A DNA stretch of 8,115 nt from an uncultured Syntrophomonadaceae bacterium (GCA_944391275.1 CALXSZ010000103.1:1-8115), one strand, 5' to 3'. Counted from the stretch's first letter, positions 1 through 6,195 are shown. Notes: generated by a model not told the origin, from the sequence alone. Numbers and translations: made by a program.

Positions 1-519
1 AATCATTTTCGCCGTAAGAATGGCCGTTCCAGAAGGCGCGTCCATCTTTTGATCATGATGCAGCTCAATAATTTCCGCTTGCGGCATAAATCGAGCGGCT
101 TTTGCGGCAAATTCCATCATTAAAACCGCTCCAATCGCAAAATTCGGAATCACCGCTACGGCAACACCGTTTTTTTCTGCCAGTTCGCCTAATTCCGCTA
201 TTTCGGTTTCAGATAGACCCGTTGTCCCAATCACGCAGTGAACGTGGTTTTTCAAAGCAATCTGAGCATTCTGATAGACGGCTTTCGGATTTGTAAAGTC
301 TACCATAACCTGTGGACGCGCTGCTTGAATCGCCTGGGCCAATTGCGTTTCACATTCAAAATCATGTTCTTTTGTTCCTGTCACTTCCGATTTCATTACG
401 CCTTTTCCTTTGGGATCCACCAATCCTACCAAAGTGAGCGTTGATTCATTTTCAACGGCTTTTGCCGTTTCTCTTCCCATTTTCCCAAAGGCGCCTGTTA
501 CCAATACCCGAACAGTCAC
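1..519 (-). CDS. dapB: 4-hydroxy-tetrahydrodipicolinate reductase, N-terminal 173 codons (cut by window edge)
   Basis: DapB reduces the dihydrodipicolinate precursor with NAD(P)H in the cytoplasm, a step of the diaminopimelate/lysine pathway. Seen: a Rossmann nucleotide motif near the N-terminus (VTGAFGKMGRE, residues 7-17, with G9, G12 and G15), VDFTNP at 73-78, GTTG at 98-101, PNFAIGAVLM at 125-134, and the family signature HHDQKMDAPSGTA (154-166) containing the catalytic His pair H154/H155 and K158. DapB is usually about 250-270 residues, so roughly one third (the C-terminal end) lies outside the window to the left. I chose GTG at 519-517 because GGAGGG sits 7 nt upstream. An in-frame ATG 15 nt further up (534-532) has no Shine-Dalgarno and would add five residues. 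The gene is divergent from rqcH. No frameshift is visible in the sequenced part. Confidence 0.96.
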   Translation of the reverse strand, partial: MTVRVLVTGAFGKMGRETAKAVENESTLTLVGLVDPKGKGVMKSEVTGTKEHDFECETQLAQAIQAARPQVMVDFTNPKAVYQNAQIALKNHVHCVIGTTGLSETEIAELGELAEKNGVAVAVIPNFAIGAVLMMEFAAKAARFMPQAEIIELHHDQKMDAPSGTAILTAKMI

Positions 520-526
520 GTTTTTT

Positions 527-532
527 CCCTCC
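527..532 (-). promoter_or_regulatory. Ribosome binding site deciding the dapB start
   Basis: GGAGGG on the minus strand lies 7 nt before the GTG at 519. It overlaps the alternative in-frame ATG (534-532), so that ATG would have no ribosome binding site. This favours a GTG start for dapB. Confidence 0.75.
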
Positions 533-610
533 ATTGCTGTTGACGTTGCCCGATAAAAAAAATCATCTTATAAATGTATCCCTGTTTTTCAAAAATTTTT
601 CATGTGTATC

Positions 611-639
611 TTGCTTTCCGATTTTATTTGGATTATTGT
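611..639 (+). promoter_or_regulatory. Weak candidate sigma-A promoter for rqcH
   Basis: TTGCTT (611-616), a 17-nt spacer and TATTGT (634-639) match the consensus at 3/6 and 4/6 positions. Position and spacing suit rqcH, with a leader of about 70 nt, but the match is modest and could be chance. Confidence 0.25.
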
Positions 640-717
640 AAGTGTAAAGTTTTACCCGAAAAAAAGCAAGTCCTCATTTTGAGGCAAAAATTTTTCTACG
701 CTACACAGGGGGGTTTT

Positions 718-2499
718 ATGCCTTTCGATAGTTTAACCCTTGCGGGTTTATGTTATGAATTCAATCAACAATTGGCTCAAGCGCGAATACACAAAATTTA
801 TCAACCGCGTCGGGATGAATTGCTTCTTGTCCTCCGCCCGCGGGAGGGCGGCCCCATTCATCTGACCATCTCGGCAAACGCTTCTGCCGCGCACATCCGT
901 TTCAGCCAGGTACGCCCGGAAAATCCAAAGCAAGCGCCCGCTTTTTGTATGCTGCTGCGCAAGTATATTGAAGGCGCACGGATTGAAGCGGTTACACAAG
1001 TTGGTTTTGACCGCGTGTTGCATCTGGAAATGCTCGCTTTAAACGATTTTCGGGAATGGGAAAAAAAGACGCTCGTTTGCGAATTTATGGGAAAACATTC
1101 CAATATTATTTTGGTAAACCCCGCAGACGGGCGAATTATTGACGCCATTCGCCGCTATTCTCATGAGGTCAGTACGTATCGGGAAGTTTTGCCCGGACGC
1201 ATTTATGTTGCGCCCCCGCCTCAAGCCAAATTTTCTATTTTCGATATCAGTGCGGAAAAATTCTCCGAATTGGCCTGGAATTTGGAAAATCCTGGGACAT
1301 TGGCAGACGCCGCTTTTCAAATTATCTCGGGAATGAGTCCAGGGGCCGCTGCGCATCTTTGCCGCGCCTGTCATTTAGACCCCAAAATGCCGGTGGAAGA
1401 ATGCGGAATATATGAATTTCAGCGGCTGCACCAGACCATTCAGCAAACTCTTTACGACTTAACCCATAAAAATCAACCCGGTTATGTAGCGGTTGTCGCA
1501 AATCAATGGAAAGATTTTGCCGCTTATCCGCTTTTTCCAACCCAAGGCGAAACGATCCGGACAGATCATGTTTATCAGGCTGTTTCCGGGTTTTACGACC
1601 GACGGGAAGAGACGCTTCAAATCGAACAGAGTCGTCAAGCTTTGGTTCACCGTTTAAAAGGTCTATTGGAAAAGGGATATCGCAAACAACATTTTCAGAT
1701 AGGCGACCGTAACCAAGCCTTCCAAAATGAAAAATATAAAGTTTGGGGCGAACTGTTAACCGCTTACGCCTGGCAATGTCAAAAAGGCGATACGCAAGCC
1801 ATTTTACAGGATTTTTACACCGGCGAAGACGTGGTTATCCCACTGGATAAACGTTATACGCCCATTGAAAACGCCCAGCGTTTTTTCAAAATTTATAATA
1901 AAAGCCGGGGGACGCTTCTCCATTTGGATACGCTTATGGCAGAAAATCAGCAGGAATTGTCCTACTTAGAAAATGTTTTGCTGGAAGTAAAACTGGCGGA
2001 GAGCGTTCAAGAACTCCATGAGATTCACATGGAATTAGAAAAACAAGGCTATATCAAGGAAAACCGGGACAAAGAAAAAAAGGAGAAAAAAGAACAAAAA
2101 TTACCGCCGCGGCGTTTTATTTCGTCTGATGGTCTTACCTTGTTGGTAGGTCGTAACAGTTTACAAAACGATTGGTTGGTTCGTCATGCTGAAGCGTCCG
2201 ATTTATGGCTGCACACGCAGGAAATCGCCAGCTCGCATGTGATTCTGGTTCTGCCTAAGGAAATCAAAGAAATTCATGAGGTTCCGGATCAATCGCTTTT
2301 AGAAGCCGCTATGCTTGCCGCCTACTATAGCCAGGGGCGTTCCAGCAATAAAGTACCGGTGGATTATACGTTTATCCGCCATGTCAAAAAACCGGCAGGC
2401 GCGAAACCCGGCTTAGTCATCTACGAGAATTACTGGACGGTCTTAGTGGATCCCAGCCCGGAAAAAATGGTCGATTTGCTAAACCGGAGAGAAGCGTAA
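718..2499 (+). CDS. rqcH: RqcH / NFACT-family ribosome quality control protein (Rqc2 homologue)
   Basis: RqcH binds peptidyl-tRNA-obstructed 50S subunits and recruits alanyl-tRNA to add C-terminal alanine tails that mark stalled peptides for degradation. Older annotations call it FbpA or fibronectin-binding protein. The 593-residue length fits the family (about 570). Seen in order: NFACT-N with PAFCMLLRKYIEGARI (74-89), the conserved Asp-Arg pair in GFDRV (D98, R99; the equivalent pair is needed for tailing in studied homologues) and MGKHSNIILV (124-133); a helix-hairpin-helix-like segment around 195-220; IPLDKRYTPIENAQRFFKIYNK at about 374-395; a charged coiled coil (405-460) ending in a Lys/Glu-rich run; and NFACT-R (466-580) with DGLTLLVGRN and DLWLHTQ. 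The start is ATG 718, preceded by AGGGGGG four nt away; the reading frame is open back to ATG 574, but those extra 48 codons lack family similarity. Single gene, divergent from dapB and convergent with the DUF134 gene. Confidence 0.95.
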   Translation: MPFDSLTLAGLCYEFNQQLAQARIHKIYQPRRDELLLVLRPREGGPIHLTISANASAAHIRFSQVRPENPKQAPAFCMLLRKYIEGARIEAVTQVGFDRVLHLEMLALNDFREWEKKTLVCEFMGKHSNIILVNPADGRIIDAIRRYSHEVSTYREVLPGRIYVAPPPQAKFSIFDISAEKFSELAWNLENPGTLADAAFQIISGMSPGAAAHLCRACHLDPKMPVEECGIYEFQRLHQTIQQTLYDLTHKNQPGYVAVVANQWKDFAAYPLFPTQGETIRTDHVYQAVSGFYDRREETLQIEQSRQALVHRLKGLLEKGYRKQHFQIGDRNQAFQNEKYKVWGELLTAYAWQCQKGDTQAILQDFYTGEDVVIPLDKRYTPIENAQRFFKIYNKSRGTLLHLDTLMAENQQELSYLENVLLEVKLAESVQELHEIHMELEKQGYIKENRDKEKKEKKEQKLPPRRFISSDGLTLLVGRNSLQNDWLVRHAEASDLWLHTQEIASSHVILVLPKEIKEIHEVPDQSLLEAAMLAAYYSQGRSSNKVPVDYTFIRHVKKPAGAKPGLVIYENYWTVLVDPSPEKMVDLLNRREA

Positions 2500-2587
2500 T
2501 GGTAAACCGTCCCTCCTATTCTCTGAATGTAGAAGGATTTCCCTACTATAGCGAATGAAACCGAAATGCCATAGTAAAATTTTCTAT

Positions 2588-2593
2588 AAAGGA
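2588..2593 (+). promoter_or_regulatory. Possible ribosome binding site of the small ORF at 2601
   Basis: AAAGGA lies 7 nt before TTG 2601. It and the TTG fall largely within the 17-nt loop between the arms TTTCTATA and TATAGAAA, so an AU-only hairpin would display both. Confidence 0.3.
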
Positions 2594-2600
2594 ACTTTTA

Positions 2601-2756
2601 TTGTCTATAGAAATATGGAAAAGTATAGGAGCGATAGGGATACCCTACAATTTATTGGTGGCTGTCATTTCATGTATCCCTATTACAAATAAACGAAAAT
2701 TTGATTTTTTAGAAGATTTGTCCTACGTCAAAGCATTTTCATCGTTCTCTATTTGA
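2601..2756 (+). CDS. Possible small membrane protein, 51 residues, TTG start (unrecognised)
   Basis: I do not recognise this protein. The frame runs TTG 2601 to TGA 2754-2756 and stops only 5 nt before a strong terminator hairpin, as a real last gene would. AAAGGA sits 7 nt before the TTG. The product begins MSIEIWKSIGA and has a hydrophobic segment at about residues 9-28 (IGAIGIPYNLLVAVISC), then a basic TNKRK patch and an acidic/aromatic tail; it would read as a single-pass small membrane protein. Against it: a weak start codon, low GC, and overlap with inverted repeats that may mean RNA instead. The frame is open upstream to a TGA at 2556-2558, so a fragment of a longer dead gene is also possible. 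It could be cotranscribed from rqcH. Confidence 0.27.
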   Translation: MSIEIWKSIGAIGIPYNLLVAVISCIPITNKRKFDFLEDLSYVKAFSSFSI

Positions 2757-2761
2757 AATAA

Positions 2762-2794
2762 AAAAACCGGTTGAACGAAAATCAACCGGTTTTT
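2762..2794. terminator. Bidirectional rho-independent terminator
   Basis: A perfect 13-bp inverted repeat (2762-2774 with 2782-2794, core CCGGTTGA/TCAACCGG) has a 7-nt loop, A residues on the left and T residues on the right on both strands. It lies between convergent genes, so it can end rqcH (and the possible small ORF) from the left and the DUF134-NifX gene from the right. Confidence 0.93.
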
Positions 2795-2872
2795 CTTAGA
2801 TAAATCGATTCCTGACGTACCGAACAAAAATGGGAATCCTTCGTTACATTTATTCCAATCTTGATCCGTCTT

Positions 2873-3652
2873 TCACGCCTCCGGCCCAAAAGAATGATTT
2901 CCACATCCATGTTTTCCACATTCGCCGACAGAGTGACGCCCCTCGTGATGCGCGCATTGGATATCCGGATTAAACGAAAGTGTTCCTTCCATCCAATCCT
3001 GTACTGCTTGGTCAGCCTTTCCTACCACTCCACCATAAAGCTGAATGTCCGCCGCGTCTAACGCAGCGCGAGCGCCTCCGCCAATACCGCCGCAAATCAG
3101 AATATCTACGCTCAACGCACTTAGAACATCTACCAAAGCGCCGTGTCCGCTGCCCTGCGTATCCACCACTTTCGAAGCGATGATTTTTCCATTCTCCACA
3201 TCATAGATTTTAAATTCTTTGGTATGTCCAAAATGTTGAAAGATCAACCCATTTTGGAAAGTTACTGCTATTCTCATCACATGTTCTCCCTTCGGTTTGA
3301 TATATTTTTGATGAATACGATATTTTAAACAACCCCCGCATGAATAAAGGCCCTTTTCCCCGTGACACAACTGATAGTTTCCACCTTCAATTTTTAAACA
3401 CAAACCTTCGACCAGCATATCCGCTAATTTTTTTCGAGCCGTCGCGTAAATCTGTTGAATCGTTGTACGCGCCACGCCCATATATTGTCCGCATTGTTCC
3501 TGCGACATCCCCTCCCGGTCAATCAAACGGATCGTTTCGTATTCATCCACCGTTAAAACGACCGCCGATTTTTCTGGATCAGAATCCACCGGAAAAAAGG
3601 TTTGGACGGAAGGAAAGCGGCACACTTTTCGACATTTTTTGGGTCTTGACAT
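2873..3652 (-). CDS. DUF134 helix-turn-helix regulator fused to NifX/NifB-like Fe-Mo cluster-binding domain
   Basis: This 259-residue protein has two parts. Residues 1-115 are a UPF0251/DUF134 domain: MSRPKKCRKVCRFP start, TVDEYETIRLIDREGMSQEQ (34-53) and a sigma-region-4-like helix-turn-helix at about 49-76 (GVARTTIQQIYATARKKLA), followed by a Cys-rich segment (C96, C105, C108). From M126 comes a NifX-type domain: MRIAVTFQNG, FQHFGHTKEFKIYDVENGKI (138-157), ILICGGIGGGARAAL (184-198), and a His/Cys-rich tail (CAHHEGRH, CGKHGCGNH, 233-253) that probably binds metal. Such domains carry Fe-S or Fe-Mo-S clusters; the cellular role of this class is unknown. The start at ATG 3652 follows AAAGGAG by 6 nt; the frame is open to 3784 without a site or similarity. 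It diverges from the Crp/Fnr gene and has a strong promoter containing a palindrome. A metal or Fe-S status regulator is my inference. Confidence 0.9.
   Translation of the reverse strand: MSRPKKCRKVCRFPSVQTFFPVDSDPEKSAVVLTVDEYETIRLIDREGMSQEQCGQYMGVARTTIQQIYATARKKLADMLVEGLCLKIEGGNYQLCHGEKGLYSCGGCLKYRIHQKYIKPKGEHVMRIAVTFQNGLIFQHFGHTKEFKIYDVENGKIIASKVVDTQGSGHGALVDVLSALSVDILICGGIGGGARAALDAADIQLYGGVVGKADQAVQDWMEGTLSFNPDIQCAHHEGRHSVGECGKHGCGNHSFGPEA
3275..3292 (-). promoter_or_regulatory. Internal ribosome binding site and in-frame ATG inside the DUF134-NifX gene
   Basis: On the minus strand AAGGGAG (3292-3286) lies 8 nt before an in-frame ATG (3277-3275), exactly at the start of the NifX-like domain (MRIAVTF). 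Internal initiation would yield a free 134-residue NifX-like protein in addition to the fusion. This matches relatives in which the two domains are separate genes. It may be only a relic of a former gene boundary. Confidence 0.45.
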
Positions 3653-3698
3653 GAATTGCTCCTTTACTGGATAATAGCCGACGTCTTTTTTCACCTTC

Positions 3699-3726
3699 AT
3701 TATATGCCATTTACGGCATATGTCAA
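3699..3726 (-). promoter_or_regulatory. Strong sigma-A promoter of the DUF134-NifX gene
   Basis: On the minus strand TTGACA (3726-3721) and TATAAT (3704-3699) both match the consensus fully, with a 16-nt spacer. The start point should be near 3692, giving a leader of about 40 nt before ATG 3652. A promoter this good usually needs repression, which fits the palindrome covering its spacer. Confidence 0.88.
3702..3721. promoter_or_regulatory. Palindromic candidate operator in the promoter spacer
   Basis: ATATGCC-ATTTAC-GGCATAT is a perfect 7+6+7 dyad. Two half-sites separated by 6 bp is the geometry of Crp/Fnr-type sites, though the half-site sequence is neither the Crp (TGTGA) nor the Fnr (TTGAT) type. 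It fills the spacer of the minus promoter and touches its -10 and -35, so a bound dimer would block RNA polymerase. The binder could be the adjacent Crp/Fnr protein or the DUF134 protein itself. Confidence 0.65.
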
Positions 3727-3733
3727 TAACATG

Positions 3734-3762
3734 TTGACGTTTTTTATTTTTCCTCTTATACT
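3734..3762 (+). promoter_or_regulatory. Sigma-A promoter of the Crp/Fnr-family gene
   Basis: TTGACG (3734-3739), a 17-nt spacer and TATACT (3757-3762) match the consensus at 5/6 each. The start point should be near 3769, only about 18 nt before ATG 3787. Its -35 lies 7 nt from the -35 of the divergent minus promoter, so one protein dimer could affect both. Confidence 0.82.
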
Positions 3763-3786
3763 GGAAAAAATAAAGGAGATGCATTT

Positions 3787-4473
3787 ATGAACCTTGCCCG
3801 CTATTTTCCCATATGGGATCAATTAACGCCTGCTCAGCAAAAGCAAATAACAGATACAGCCATGCATCGTACCGTCCAAAAAGGGACGCTTCTTCACAAC
3901 GGTTTGGATTGTACGGGGTTATTTCTGATCGCTTCCGGTCAGCTGCGGGCCTACATTCTTTCGGAAGAAGGCCGTGAAATCACTCTTTATCGTTTACGGA
4001 AAACGGATGTTTGTCTTTTTTCCGCTTCCTGCATCCTGAACAGAATGCACTATGACGTCTTGATTGAAGCCGAAAAGGATACGCAGTTCTGGCTCGTTCC
4101 TGCCGACGTTTATAAAAAAATCATGGAAGAATCGGTTTCGGCCGCCAATTATACGAATCAAATTATGGCCGACCGTTTTTCAGAAGTTCTGTGGTTAATG
4201 GAACAAATCTTGTGGAAAAGTCTCGATAAACGTCTGGCGGCTTTTCTATTAGAGGAAGCGGCGTTGGAAGAAACAACTTGTCTAAAAATTACGCACGAGA
4301 CGATTGGAAAACACGTGGGATCCGCCCGCGAGGTCGTCACCCGCATGCTCCATTATTTCCAACATGAAGGAATGGTTAAGTTAACGCGCGGCAGCGTAGA
4401 AATCATGGATAAAAAGCGCCTGGAACAAATATCCAACGCCGAACATGCTATATCTAAAAAATACCCCCGGTAA
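3787..4473 (+). CDS. Crp/Fnr-family transcriptional regulator
   Basis: A 228-residue two-domain regulator. The cyclic-nucleotide-binding-like beta barrel spans about 5-115 (TLLHNGLDCTGLFLIASGQLRAYI, 34-57, then EITLYRL). A long dimer helix runs about 118-150, and the winged helix-turn-helix about 165-210, with recognition helix GSAREVVTRMLHYF (178-191) matching the Crp pattern S-x-RE-x-V-x-R-x-L. It lacks the N-terminal Cys cluster of Fnr and the Arg-Ser cAMP contacts of Crp, so neither the Fnr 4Fe-4S cluster nor cAMP is expected. It has C42, C76, C82 and C165, with C76 and C82 in CLFSASC; a thiol or persulfide signal is possible but unproven. ATG 3787 follows AAAGGAG by 8 nt. It is divergent from DUF134-NifX and convergent with the sulfur gene block, whose regulator it may be. 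Confidence 0.92.
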   Translation: MNLARYFPIWDQLTPAQQKQITDTAMHRTVQKGTLLHNGLDCTGLFLIASGQLRAYILSEEGREITLYRLRKTDVCLFSASCILNRMHYDVLIEAEKDTQFWLVPADVYKKIMEESVSAANYTNQIMADRFSEVLWLMEQILWKSLDKRLAAFLLEEAALEETTCLKITHETIGKHVGSAREVVTRMLHYFQHEGMVKLTRGSVEIMDKKRLEQISNAEHAISKKYPR

Positions 4474-4487
4474 ATCGGGGGTATTTT
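4458..4487. terminator. Bidirectional terminator with the upstream stop codon at its loop
   Basis: AAAATACCCCCG (4458-4469) pairs over 12 bp with CGGGGGTATTTT (4476-4487) around a 6-nt loop. The crp-type gene's TAA (4471-4473) lies in the loop, so the left arm is coding. Read on the minus strand the hairpin ends in TATTTTTT, the better U-tract, so it mainly terminates the CoA-disulfide reductase transcript that stops at 4496. It can also end the plus-strand gene. Confidence 0.9.
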
Positions 4488-4495
4488 GATTCCAT

Positions 4496-6190
4496 CTATA
4501 TTCGGTCCATTCCGCAGGGATAACTTTGCTCGGCAAACGAGCGATCCAAAACAATTGCTTCGTAAAGCCGGTACCCTCCGGAAAAATTGTAGCAGTCAAA
4601 TCCATGCTGAGCTAAAATGCGGCAGGCCACATAGCTGCGCAATCCGCTTTGACAATTCACATAGACGGGTTTTCCCGGCTCGATTTCATTCAATCGTTCT
4701 CGCAATTCATCCAACGGAATATTGCGGAAACCTTCTATCGCTCCCCGTCGATATTCTTGTACCGTTCGGACGTCCAATCGCGTCGCTTCTCCCTCGGGGG
4801 GTAACTCGGCCAAATCATGCCAAAAGAACTGTTTGAGTCTTCCCCGGGCAATATTTTCAATGATAAAACCAACCATATTGACCGGATCTTTCGCGGAAGA
4901 ATAGGGCGGCGCATAGGCCAAATCCAGATCTTTCAGTTCGGGACCGGTTAATCCAGCGTGCATGGCGGTGGCCAATACATCTATACGCTTGTCTACGCCC
5001 TCATATCCAATAATTTGAGCCCCCAGCAGTTTGTAAGTCGTCCTCTCAAAAAGGACCTTCATCGCCATCACTTTTCCACCGGGGTAATAGGTGGCATGAT
5101 TCGCGGGCGATAAATAAATTTTATCATAATCGATCCCGGCTGCTTGAACGATTTTTTCGTTAACCCCCGTCATAGCAATCGTCATGTCAAATACTTTTAG
5201 GACTGAAGAACCTTGTGAGCCGTGATAACGGCTATCTCCCCCGCAAATATTATCCGCTGCAATGCGTCCTTGTTTATTCGCAGGTCCTGCTAAAGAAATC
5301 AAGGTTTTCTCACCCGTAACAGCGTGCAGAACTTGTACGGCGTCACCTACCGCATAGATATTCGGTATGGAAGTTTCCATCCGATCATTAACCACAATAC
5401 TGTCCCGTACGCCTAACTCGAGTCCAGCTTCCCGAGCCAGGCGGGTATCAGGCGTCACCCCAATTGCCAGCACAACCATATCCGCTTCCAGCGGTTGGGC
5501 ATCTTCTAACAAAACGTTCATTCCAGTCCCGTTTTCTTTAAAACCTTCTACCGTATACCCCAGCATGAGGTTCACCCCATTTTCCCGCATTTTGGCATGC
5601 AGGAAAACCGCTGTATCCTCATCCAGCGGATCCATCAATTGTTTCGAACGTTGAACAATGGTCACGTCCATCCCTAAATTGCGTAAATTCTCCGCCAATT
5701 CCAAGCTGATAAAGCCGCCGCCCGCCAGAACAACAGATTGCGGATGGTTTTCGTCAACAAAACGTCGAATGCGCAGCGTATCTTCTACAGTTCGCAGCGT
5801 AAACACTTTTTCTAGTCCAACGCCCGAAAATTTCGGCTGAGTCGGTTTCGCCCCGGTAGACAATAACAATTGATCGTAGCTTTCTTCAAAAACGTCGCCG
5901 GTATCCAAATTACAAACTGTAACCGTCTTCTTTTCAGGATGAATAGCCGTTACTTCATGACGAACATTCACATCAATATGAAACCGTCCCCAAAAGCTTG
6001 CAGGGGTTTGCAGCGTCAGTTCCTCCGGCCTTGTGATCACGCCTCCAATATAGTACGGCAACCCGCAATTGGCATACGACATGTAATGGGAACGTTCAAA
6101 AACAACAATTTGCGCCTTTTCATCTAATCTCCGAATGCGGGCCGCCGCCGTCGCTCCACCAGCTACTCCGCCAACAATCACTACTTTCAT
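4496..6190 (-). CDS. CoA-disulfide reductase / persulfide reductase with C-terminal rhodanese domain (CoADR-Rhd)
   Basis: A 564-residue flavoprotein, the usual length for CoADR-Rhd (about 550-570). It uses NAD(P)H to reduce CoA disulfide, CoA persulfide or polysulfide in the cytoplasm. Seen: FAD motif VIVGGVAGGATAAARIRRL (4-22); single active Cys C42 in SYANCGLPYYIGG, typical of this class rather than a CxxC pair; NAD(P) motif VVLAGGGFISLELAENL (153-169); FAD motif IYAVGDAV (278-285); conserved APPYSSAKDPVN (427-438). The rhodanese domain (about 468-545) has RLDVRT and active loop CQSGLRS with C513. Near the end a further Cys (C559, PCGMDRI) is noteworthy. ATG 6190 was chosen because the flavin motif starts at once and AAAGGTGG stands about 10 nt upstream. 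That site overlaps the last codons of the preceding rhodanese (5-nt gap), suggesting translational coupling. Last gene before a terminator. Confidence 0.95.
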   Translation of the reverse strand: MKVVIVGGVAGGATAAARIRRLDEKAQIVVFERSHYMSYANCGLPYYIGGVITRPEELTLQTPASFWGRFHIDVNVRHEVTAIHPEKKTVTVCNLDTGDVFEESYDQLLLSTGAKPTQPKFSGVGLEKVFTLRTVEDTLRIRRFVDENHPQSVVLAGGGFISLELAENLRNLGMDVTIVQRSKQLMDPLDEDTAVFLHAKMRENGVNLMLGYTVEGFKENGTGMNVLLEDAQPLEADMVVLAIGVTPDTRLAREAGLELGVRDSIVVNDRMETSIPNIYAVGDAVQVLHAVTGEKTLISLAGPANKQGRIAADNICGGDSRYHGSQGSSVLKVFDMTIAMTGVNEKIVQAAGIDYDKIYLSPANHATYYPGGKVMAMKVLFERTTYKLLGAQIIGYEGVDKRIDVLATAMHAGLTGPELKDLDLAYAPPYSSAKDPVNMVGFIIENIARGRLKQFFWHDLAELPPEGEATRLDVRTVQEYRRGAIEGFRNIPLDELRERLNEIEPGKPVYVNCQSGLRSYVACRILAQHGFDCYNFSGGYRLYEAIVLDRSFAEQSYPCGMDRI

Positions 6191-6195
6191 ACGGT

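Larger units (their letters stand above)
520..717. other. Divergent dapB/rqcH intergenic region
   Basis: This 198-nt spacer is AT-rich and should hold both divergent promoters. The 12-nt string CAAAAATTTTTC occurs twice (590-601 and 685-696); its core is a perfect AAAAATTTTT palindrome. A small hairpin CCTCA-TTT-TGAGG (672-684) lies just before the second copy, in the probable rqcH leader. For dapB, TATAAG (572-567, minus) is a plausible -10 but has no good -35 at a proper distance. No gene is seen here. Confidence 0.5.
2500..2761. other. AT-rich spacer with a run of inverted repeats
   Basis: This stretch between rqcH and the terminator is clearly more AT-rich than the flanking genes. It holds three inverted repeats in a row: 2545-2552 with 2568-2575 (7 of 8 pairs), 2581-2588 with 2606-2613 (8 of 8), and 2634-2643 with 2674-2683 (10 of 10, 30-nt loop; a shorter TAGGG-ATA-CCCTA hairpin is nested at its left arm). 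They could be a structured RNA, the rqcH 3' untranslated region, or remnants of a degraded element. A possible small ORF (2601-2756) overlaps them. Confidence 0.45.

Noticed and set aside
567..592. dapB promoter from TATAAG and TTGAAA on the minus strand
   Set aside because: The two boxes are only 14 nt apart, too close for a sigma-A promoter; only the -10-like box remains plausible.
574..717. In-frame upstream start for rqcH adding 48 residues
   Set aside because: No ribosome site before ATG 574, the added residues are low-complexity aromatic/basic, and the family begins at the MPFDSLTL segment, which has a G-rich site before ATG 718.
1039..1374. Long minus-strand frames within rqcH and similar antisense frames elsewhere
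   Set aside because: They are shadows of well-supported genes, without ribosome sites or recognisable motifs.
3722..3738. Inverted repeat GTCAA-N7-TTGAC as a second operator
   Set aside because: It is fully explained by the two -35 elements of the divergent promoters facing away from each other.
3653..3784. 44-residue extension of the DUF134-NifX protein
   Set aside because: It would run through both promoters and the palindrome, and lies upstream of the expected transcription start.
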